A stretch of DNA of 6,472 nucleotides from Candidatus Omnitrophota bacterium (GTDB taxonomy: Bacteria > Omnitrophota > Gorgyraeia > JAHIPI01): positions 1 to 6,472 of the forward strand of contig JAUWWU010000055.1 in NCBI GenBank assembly GCA_030616695.1, in the 5' to 3' direction. The number at the start of each line of letters is the position of its first letter. Within the stretch, counting starts at the first letter, position 1. The notes below the pieces were generated by a model, which did not search any database, was not told the DNA's origin, and saw only the letters and a program-made list of their open reading frames with translations. Positions 1-4,710 of the stretch are shown here, piece after piece. The position numbers were made by a program, and so were the translations under genes.

Positions 1-2
1 CC

Positions 3-1148
3 GCCGCGGAAAGGGATATATTTGTAAGCAAAGACAGCGGCAAAAATTGGGTGCGGTCTTCCCAGGGCTTGTCTGCAATAAATATACGCTCCTTGACCCA
101 AAATTATATAGACCGCGAAATAATTTTTGCGTCTGCGGAAAACGGTTTATTCAGGTCCACTGACGGCGGAGGAAGCTGGGTGAAAATATTTTCTCTGGAT
201 TCCGCCGATAACGAAGATTTTGAAGATGAGGAGAGCGAATCCTCGGCTTCCCCTGCCCGGGTATCGATAGACCCTTTTAACCCCGAGATAATCTATCTAT
301 CCGCAAAAGAAGGCATATTTAAAAGCGAAAACGGCGGCGACTCGTGGAAGAGGCTGCCGAAAACAGGGTTGCCGGGAACGCAGGTAAAAAATCTGGTTTT
401 CCCTTCTTACAATAAAGGTTTTATTTTCGCGGCTACGGAAAACGGCGTGTTCAGGTTCTCCGAAGAAGAGGATATGTGGAAAGACCTCTATGCCGGCCTC
501 CCGTCTAAAAAAGCCGTCTTTGTGGCATTAAGCAGTCGGCAGGACGCATTATGGCTGGCTACAAAAAACGGTGTCTTTAAATCTAAAGGCGACATCTACG
601 AAGTAAAGGAGATCTCCGCGCTTGACGAAGCGAGGACTGTCTTGGAAAATTTCTCAAACGAGCCGAGTTTCCGGGAAATACAGGAAGCTGCTATAGAATA
701 CGCGGAGGTCCATCCGGAAAAAATAGCAAAGTGGCGGAGGGGCGCCAAGACAAAGGCGCTACTGCCGAGATTATCATTCGGGATTGACCAAGACAAAGGC
801 GATTATTATCACAGTGGTGAATGGATCGGCGAAGACGAAGATACCGGCTGGGATATCACATGCACCTGGAACCTTGGCGAACTCATCTGGAATTCCTCAC
901 AAACTTTAATCGACGTCCGCTCAAAACTGATGGTGCAGCTAAGAGACGATATCCTGGATGAAGTGACGAGGCTTTATTTTGAAAGAAGGCGTCTTCAGAT
1001 AGAGCTCCATCGGAATCCACCGGAAAACGTAACTGAGTTTATTGAGAAGGAATTGCGGCTTCAGGAACTAACCGCCGATATAGACGCCATGACAGGCGGG
1101 TATTTATCAAGAGAGGTTGCGAAACGAAAAGCGGGTTATCCACAATAG
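3..1148 (+). CDS. Asp-box beta-propeller protein with TolC-like C-terminal module, 5' partial
   Basis: The reading frame is open from base 3, so the gene starts before the window. The GTG at 51 is not a believable start, because it directly follows an intact Asp-box (SKDSGKNW, visible residues 9-16) encoded upstream of it. Two more Asp-boxes follow: STDGGGSW (52-59) and SENGGDSW (108-115). Two degenerate copies come next, each led by a repeated ENGVF or KNGVF unit, so the N-terminal part is a BNR/sortilin-like or YCF48-like beta-propeller. One blade carries a very acidic insert at residues 66-79. From about residue 220 the protein changes to a helix-rich module containing ALLPRLSFGID, WNLGELIW and DEVTRLYFERRRLQIEL, and it ends near ELTADIDAMTGG. 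This order resembles one repeat of a TolC-type outer-membrane protein, and similar C-termini occur, from memory, in deltaproteobacterial proteins. An exported or envelope location is likely, but the signal peptide would lie outside the window. The function is unknown; the propeller call is firm, the TolC-like call is inference. Confidence 0.8.
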   Translation, partial: AAERDIFVSKDSGKNWVRSSQGLSAINIRSLTQNYIDREIIFASAENGLFRSTDGGGSWVKIFSLDSADNEDFEDEESESSASPARVSIDPFNPEIIYLSAKEGIFKSENGGDSWKRLPKTGLPGTQVKNLVFPSYNKGFIFAATENGVFRFSEEEDMWKDLYAGLPSKKAVFVALSSRQDALWLATKNGVFKSKGDIYEVKEISALDEARTVLENFSNEPSFREIQEAAIEYAEVHPEKIAKWRRGAKTKALLPRLSFGIDQDKGDYYHSGEWIGEDEDTGWDITCTWNLGELIWNSSQTLIDVRSKLMVQLRDDILDEVTRLYFERRRLQIELHRNPPENVTEFIEKELRLQELTADIDAMTGGYLSREVAKRKAGYPQ

Positions 1149-1172
1149 TAGCCGGAGTTTAAACCCCGGCTA
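1149..1172. terminator. Palindromic hairpin between convergent genes
   Basis: This 24-base palindrome begins immediately after the TAG stop of the plus-strand propeller gene and ends 5 bases before the minus-strand PilZ gene's stop codon. TAGCCGG pairs with CCGGCTA, then one A/C mismatch, then GTTT pairs with AAAC. On the plus strand it is followed by GGGTTTTA, a short and imperfect T tract; on the minus strand no T tract follows. It is best read as a weak terminator for the plus-strand gene, possibly shared by both. The pairing is seen directly; the terminator role is inferred. Confidence 0.5.
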
Positions 1173-1177
1173 GGGTT

Positions 1178-1558
1178 TTATGGTTTTGGAGGGGTTTTTG
1201 TGTCCTTGTGGGCGGAAACGAATTTGGCGATGATATTTTGATATCCCGCGGATATATCCAAAAATTTAACCCCGCACTTATATGTATGAGGTTTGATGTA
1301 GGCACAATGACGGACTTCTGCTTTGACCCGCATTATTTCTTTTAAGCCGAAGTGAATCCCCCTTATCTCCAGGTCTATGATCAACCCTTTGGGTAAAAGA
1401 TATTTGACCATTATCCCCGCGCCCATCGTAGTAAGGTCAAAGATAGTCGCTTCAAAACGGTTGCCCTGGGCAAGGGTAACGCTTTGCTTTGAATCCTTGT
1501 CGATCTCCGAAACAATCTTTAGAGTTATATTTATCCTGGGCTCCGATCTGGTTTCCAT
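1178..1558 (-). CDS. PilZ-domain protein, probable cyclic-di-GMP receptor
   Basis: This 126-residue protein is close to the size of a single PilZ domain. The c-di-GMP-binding signature is visible in two parts: RSEPR at residues 4-8 (the RxxxR arm) and DLTTMG at 41-46 (the DxSxxG motif, with Thr in place of Ser). The typical strand CGVKF follows at 95-99, near the end of the barrel. No other domain, signal peptide or membrane segment is seen, so it is probably a cytosolic adaptor that passes the c-di-GMP level to an unknown partner, for example in motility or envelope functions. The start is well supported: AGGAG at 1566-1570 lies 7 bases before the ATG. It begins 17 bases after the trxB stop on the same strand and is likely the last gene of a purF-trxB-pilZ operon. 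The Ser-to-Thr change is conservative, so ligand binding is likely but not proven. Confidence 0.88.
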   Translation of the reverse strand: METRSEPRINITLKIVSEIDKDSKQSVTLAQGNRFEATIFDLTTMGAGIMVKYLLPKGLIIDLEIRGIHFGLKEIMRVKAEVRHCAYIKPHTYKCGVKFLDISAGYQNIIAKFVSAHKDTKTPPKP

Positions 1559-1575
1559 ATCACATCTCCTATTTT

Positions 1576-2529
1576 TCAGTAAGCGGTCCCTTTTAGTCCT
1601 TCTACATATCTTTGCGCGGTGAATGCGGCCTGGGCAGCCTCTCCCGCTGCCACGACTATTTGCTGAAGCGTCTTCTTACGGACATCCCCGCAGGCAAATA
1701 TCCCCGGCTCTGAAGCCGCCATATCGCCGTCGGTCACGATATAACCTTTCTCGTCGAGTTTTACCATACCCTTTACTAAGGAGCTGTTGGGGGTTATGCC
1801 GATAAAGACGAAGGCGCCGTCGCATGAGATCTCTTTTCCCTTCTCACTCTTTAAATTTTTGACTTTCACCCCGCGGACCATTTTATCGCCTTCTATTGAC
1901 GTTACAACCGAATTCAGGCAAAGTTTTATTTTATTATTTTTCTTAAGGGCCTCCTGTAAGATCTTCGCCGCCCGTAGCCTGTCTCTTCTGTGTATCAAAG
2001 TCACTTCACTTGCGAATTTTGTCAGATAAACGGCCTCTTCGACGGCTTTATCGCCTCCGCCTACGACAACGACCTTCTTACCTTTAAATAAAGGCCCGTC
2101 GCAGACCCCGCAGTAAGAGAGGCCTCTGCCCTGAAACTTGTCCTCGCCGGGCACCCCGAGATGCCTCCATGTAGCGCCTGTCGCAATAATAAGGGATAGC
2201 GCCGTATATTCGCGGGCATCTTCCGAAACAAGGCGGAAGGCCTTTCCCTCTTTTTCATTTTCTATACTTATTGCGGTGACGCTGTCTGTCGTGATTTCAA
2301 GGCCTATTTTGCATGCCTGGTTTTTCATCCTCTCCATGAGATCATGGCCTGTTATTCCGTCCGGAAAGCCCGGGTAATTCTCTATTGTCTCCGTAAGCAG
2401 GGCCTGGCCTCCGGGAAGGGCCTTTTCTATCAAAAGGGTCTTCATGCGCGCCCTTTGCGCATAAAGGCCTGCCGTCAATCCCGCCGGCCCTCCGCCGATT
2501 ATAATAATATCGTATATATCTTTTTTCAC
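1576..2529 (-). CDS. trxB: Thioredoxin reductase (NADPH, FAD)
   Basis: This is a flavoprotein that passes electrons from NADPH through FAD and a redox disulfide to thioredoxin in the cytoplasm. At 317 residues it has the usual length of low-molecular-weight bacterial TrxB. The FAD-binding GGGPAG is at 12-17, ATGA at 116-119, the active-site CGVC at 140-143 followed by DG, a second dinucleotide fold GGGDKAVEEA at 157-166, HRRDRLR at 180-186 for the NADPH 2'-phosphate, and the C-terminal FAD motif GIFACGD at 276-282. The CxxC and HRRxxxR argue against the ferredoxin/flavodoxin-NADP reductase relatives. Lys161 is odd, since the family usually has Ser, Thr or Ala in that GGGDxA position. The start codon is GTG, only 3 bases after the purF TAG, with no strong Shine-Dalgarno sequence (only a weak GAGA inside the purF end), so translational coupling to purF is likely. 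No in-frame ATG gives a complete FAD fold. Confidence 0.95.
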   Translation of the reverse strand: MKKDIYDIIIIGGGPAGLTAGLYAQRARMKTLLIEKALPGGQALLTETIENYPGFPDGITGHDLMERMKNQACKIGLEITTDSVTAISIENEKEGKAFRLVSEDAREYTALSLIIATGATWRHLGVPGEDKFQGRGLSYCGVCDGPLFKGKKVVVVGGGDKAVEEAVYLTKFASEVTLIHRRDRLRAAKILQEALKKNNKIKLCLNSVVTSIEGDKMVRGVKVKNLKSEKGKEISCDGAFVFIGITPNSSLVKGMVKLDEKGYIVTDGDMAASEPGIFACGDVRKKTLQQIVVAAGEAAQAAFTAQRYVEGLKGTAY

Positions 2530-2532
2530 AGG

Positions 2533-3903
2533 CTATTTCTCTAATATATTTTTGGATAATCTCTCAGCCGGCCTTACAGGGTACTCTCCGTTAAAACAGG
2601 CCGTGCAAAATTCCTTCTTCGGCAATAGCATTGCCTTGAGCATCCCTTCCAGGCTCAGGTACTTCAAGCTATCCAATCCTATAAAGCTTCTTATCTTTTC
2701 AATCTCTTTATTTGAGGCGATCAATTCCCTCTTTGTGGGAAAATCGATCCCGTAAAAACACGGGAACTTTATCGGCGGGCAGCTTATGCGCATATGCACT
2801 TCTTTAGCGCCCGCATCCCACAGGGTCTTTACCCTGCTCTTGCTGGTAGTGCCCCTGACAATGGAGTCCTCTACAATTACTATGCGCTTTCCTTTAAGCA
2901 CGTCTTTTATGGGGTTAAGCTTTACTTTAACCTTGAAATCCCTCAGTGGCTGTGAGGGCTGAATAAAGGTCCTTCCTATATAATGGTTTCTTATAATGCC
3001 CGTTTCGTAGGGAAGTCCTGACTCTTTGGCAAAACCAAGCGCCGCATAATTGCCGGAATCCGGTATAGGCATAACCAAATCGCCCTTTACCGGGCATTCG
3101 CGGGCAAGCTGTTCGCCCAGGCGCTTCCGCGTCATATAGACATTTTTGCCGAAGATGTTGCTGTCGGGCCTCGCAAAATACACGTATTCAAAAATACATA
3201 AGGAATGCCCGCGTTTTTGAAAAGGCTTGACGGATTTCACTCCGCTTTTATCTATGAATACGATCTCGCCGGGTTCGATGTCCCTGACATATTTGGCATT
3301 TATTAAATCCAGGGCGCAGGTCTCGCTTGCCAAAATATAGGCGCCCTCGAGTCTTCCCAGGCAAAGAGGCCTCCAGCCATGTGGGTCTCTTGCGCCAACC
3401 AGTTTATCATCAAGCATCATTACAAGCGAATACGCGCCTTCCAGCTTAGACAATGCCCAGATAATACTGTCTTTATAATCCTTCTTCTCCGACCTGGCCA
3501 AAAGATGGACTATTACCTCCGAGTCCATCGTGCTTTGAAAGATAGCGCCTTTCTCTTCCATTGCCCGGTGCAACTCTAAGGCGTTGGTGAGGTTGCCGTT
3601 ATGGGCAATGGCGATATGTCCTCTTTTATGCTTAGCCAGAAACGGCTGGACATTTGAGGTGTGGCTTGAGCCTGTGGTCGAATAACGGACATGGCCGATA
3701 GCCAGGTTCCCGCGCAATGACTTTATGGATTTTTCGTCAAAGACCTCGCGGACAAGGCCTGTGTCTTTATGGTGGGTAACTTCCCTGCCGTTATAGGCGA
3801 ATATCCCCGCGCTCTCTTCACCTCTATGCTGAAGGGCATAAAGCCCCAGGTAGGTAAGCCTCGCGGCGTCTTTATGGCCTAATACTCCGAATATCCCGCA
3901 CAT
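2533..3903 (-). CDS. purF: Amidophosphoribosyltransferase (glutamine PRPP amidotransferase)
   Basis: This enzyme catalyses the first committed step of de novo purine synthesis: PRPP and glutamine give 5-phosphoribosylamine. The N-terminal Ntn glutaminase domain (about 2-235) begins Met-Cys-Gly, so Cys2 becomes the nucleophile once Met is removed. It contains QHRGEES (25-31), HVRYSTTG (71-78) and HNGNLTN (101-107). The phosphoribosyltransferase domain has PDSG (281-284), the flexible loop RNHYIGRTFIQP (305-316) and the PRPP site VEDSIVRGTT (344-353). Cys236, Cys382, Cys433 and Cys436 match the four ligands of the Bacillus subtilis 4Fe-4S cluster, so this is the Fe-S type and probably oxygen-sensitive. 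The B. subtilis enzyme has an 11-residue propeptide; here no in-frame upstream start supplies one. The length of 456 is normal. The ribosome-binding site is weak (AGAAGA). It leads a tight cluster with trxB and pilZ. I found no convincing promoter in the 82 bases before it, so transcription may partly read through from the tRNA promoter. Confidence 0.97.
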   Translation of the reverse strand: MCGIFGVLGHKDAARLTYLGLYALQHRGEESAGIFAYNGREVTHHKDTGLVREVFDEKSIKSLRGNLAIGHVRYSTTGSSHTSNVQPFLAKHKRGHIAIAHNGNLTNALELHRAMEEKGAIFQSTMDSEVIVHLLARSEKKDYKDSIIWALSKLEGAYSLVMMLDDKLVGARDPHGWRPLCLGRLEGAYILASETCALDLINAKYVRDIEPGEIVFIDKSGVKSVKPFQKRGHSLCIFEYVYFARPDSNIFGKNVYMTRKRLGEQLARECPVKGDLVMPIPDSGNYAALGFAKESGLPYETGIIRNHYIGRTFIQPSQPLRDFKVKVKLNPIKDVLKGKRIVIVEDSIVRGTTSKSRVKTLWDAGAKEVHMRISCPPIKFPCFYGIDFPTKRELIASNKEIEKIRSFIGLDSLKYLSLEGMLKAMLLPKKEFCTACFNGEYPVRPAERLSKNILEK

Positions 3904-3923
3904 CTGATGTCTTCTGTTAAAAG

Positions 3924-3976
3924 GGGGGCAGACATCTTTTTCCGTAATTATTTTTGCAGAAAAGGTGTCTGTCCCT
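3924..3976. repeat. Long imperfect inverted repeat, REP-like or terminator hairpin
   Basis: Bases 3924-3941 can pair with 3959-3976 over 18 consecutive positions around a 17-base loop. Fourteen pairs are Watson-Crick and four are G-T, counted on the plus strand; on the minus strand those four become A/C mismatches. The core is CAGACA with TGTCTG, extended by TCTTTT with AAAAGG. On the minus strand it lies 9 bases past the 3' end of tRNA-Asp and is followed by CTTTT, so it could end the tRNA transcript. The outer sequence GGTGTCTGTCCCTATTT resembles, from memory, short dispersed palindromes linked with REP-associated (Y1) transposases in many environmental genomes. Only one copy is in the window, so repeat status cannot be shown here. 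Confidence 0.45.
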
Positions 3977-3985
3977 ATTTATAGC

Positions 3986-4063
3986 TGGCGGGGACGACGG
4001 GGTTCGAACCCGCGACCTTCAGATCGACAATCTGACGTTCTGAACCAGCTGAACTACGTCCCC
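3986..4063 (-). tRNA. tRNA-Asp (anticodon GUC)
   Basis: The complete cloverleaf reads on the minus strand. The acceptor GGGGACG pairs with CGTCCCC, the discriminator is G as expected for Asp, and CCA is encoded (3986-3988). The D stem is GTTC/GAAC, and the anticodon stem TCAGA/TCTGA encloses the loop TTGTCGA, which places GTC at 4026-4028. The T loop is TTCGAAC. The gene is 78 bases long with CCA. It lies 39 bases downstream of tRNA-Val on the same strand and is most likely cotranscribed from the promoter at 4200-4228. Confidence 0.97.
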
Positions 4064-4102
4064 GGTAACTTTTTTTGAAAGAGGAACATTAAAACATTCT
4101 AG

Positions 4103-4179
4103 TGGTGGGCGGTGCAGGGCTCGAACCTGCGAACCTTCTCGGTGTAAACGAGACGCGCTACCAACTGCGCCAACCGCCC
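4103..4179 (-). tRNA. tRNA-Val (anticodon UAC)
   Basis: The cloverleaf is complete on the minus strand. The acceptor GGGCGGT pairs with ACCGCCC, the discriminator is A, and CCA is encoded (4103-4105). The D stem is GCGC/GCGC, and the anticodon stem TCTCG/CGAGA encloses TTTACAC, giving anticodon TAC at 4144-4146. The T stem is GCAGG/CCTGC. The variable loop is six bases (AGGTTC), one more than most valine tRNAs. It is the first gene after the promoter at 4200-4228, which leaves a leader of about 14 bases. Confidence 0.97.
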
Positions 4180-4199
4180 CTCTGCAAAAATGGAGTTTT

Positions 4200-4228
4200 A
4201 TACTATCACAAAAGGCCGGGTGTGTCAA
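4200..4228 (-). promoter_or_regulatory. Sigma-70-like promoter of the tRNA-Val/tRNA-Asp unit
   Basis: On the minus strand there is a perfect -35 box TTGACA (4223-4228), a 17-base spacer, and a -10 box TAGTAT (4200-4205) preceded by TG plus one base (extended -10, TG at 4207-4208). The predicted start is near 4193, about 14 bases before mature tRNA-Val, which is a typical distance for a stable-RNA promoter. The C-rich CTCC after the -10 is not the G+C discriminator of the strongest stringent promoters, although it lies in the right place. The -35 starts only 8 bases after the subunit K stop codon. Confidence 0.75.
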
Positions 4229-4246
4229 CCTTGCTATTAGCCGGCC
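4210..4246 (-). terminator. Terminator-like hairpin at the end of the V-ATPase operon
   Basis: On the minus strand GGCCGG (4241-4246), inside the last codons of the subunit K gene, can pair with CCGGCC (4214-4219), followed directly by TTTT (4210-4213). The six pairs are all G-C, but the loop of 21 bases is long and the T tract short, so termination would be partial at best. The loop contains the stop codon and the -35 box of the tRNA promoter. The complementarity is seen; the function is inferred. Confidence 0.4.
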
Positions 4247-4692
4247 AATTTGGCGAATAATCCCATGGAAAAGACCATGACAAAAAGCGCTACCGTCTCA
4301 ATTATGCCGAGCACCACTATATAGTTTCCGAAGCCTTTGCCCGTCTCCCCCATGGCATCAGCGGCTACCGCGCCGGCCTTGCCCTGCATCATGGCGGAAA
4401 GGCCCATCGCTATTCCGCAGAAAACCCCTATGCCCCACATGTAACTGCCCTTTGCGGCGACCTCTGCCATCTTATTCATCACGATCATGCCGTAAATCAT
4501 CTGGGTCAACGGCGCGCCCACAAAAACCACGAGCATAAAGGCCGCTGCCTTATTCTGGGCAAATGCCTTTTTCCAGGCGCCTATCGCCGCCATTCCCGCA
4601 GCCCCGGTGCCCAGGGCCGAGCCCATTGCGGCAAACGCAAATACGGCGCTTACGCCCAAATCCTTAAACTGGACAAGTACTTCCGAACTCAT
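4237..4692 (-). CDS. atpK: V/A-type ATP synthase subunit K (membrane rotor ring proteolipid)
   Basis: This 151-residue, very hydrophobic protein forms two helical hairpins (segments roughly 13-37, 49-72, 85-110 and 121-148), the duplicated proteolipid typical of V-type K subunits. The ion-carrying carboxylate is Glu132 in GIIETVAL of the fourth helix. The second helix has no acid in the matching place but has PLTQMIYG, with Thr63 and Gln64. Gln103 sits in the third helix (MMQGK). These correspond to Thr64, Gln65, Gln110 and Glu139, which hold Na+ in the Enterococcus hirae NtpK ring, so Na+ transport is plausible. A proton-coupled ring with the same residues cannot be excluded. The start is firm: GGAGG at 4700-4704 lies 7 bases before the ATG. 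It follows subunit I by 18 bases on the same strand and appears to be the last gene of the ATPase operon. Confidence 0.95.
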   Translation of the reverse strand: MSSEVLVQFKDLGVSAVFAFAAMGSALGTGAAGMAAIGAWKKAFAQNKAAAFMLVVFVGAPLTQMIYGMIVMNKMAEVAAKGSYMWGIGVFCGIAMGLSAMMQGKAGAVAADAMGETGKGFGNYIVVLGIIETVALFVMVFSMGLFAKLAG

Positions 4693-4710
4693 AATAAATC
4701 CTCCGTGTTA

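Noticed and set aside
51..53. GTG as the start of the propeller gene
   Set aside because: The codons before it in the same frame encode a perfect Asp-box ending at Trp16, so the protein clearly begins further upstream.
1377..1622. Plus-strand ORF of 81 codons opposite pilZ and the end of trxB
   Set aside because: It is antisense to a PilZ gene with clear motifs and a good ribosome-binding site.
3904..3985. A separate purF promoter or purine riboswitch in the leader
   Set aside because: No pair of -35 and -10 boxes with proper spacing was found, and the 82 bases hold the long inverted repeat with no conserved purine-aptamer core.
4019..4228. Minus-strand ORF of 69 codons across both tRNA genes
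   Set aside because: It overlaps two complete tRNA genes and the tRNA promoter; its protein is simply translated tRNA sequence.
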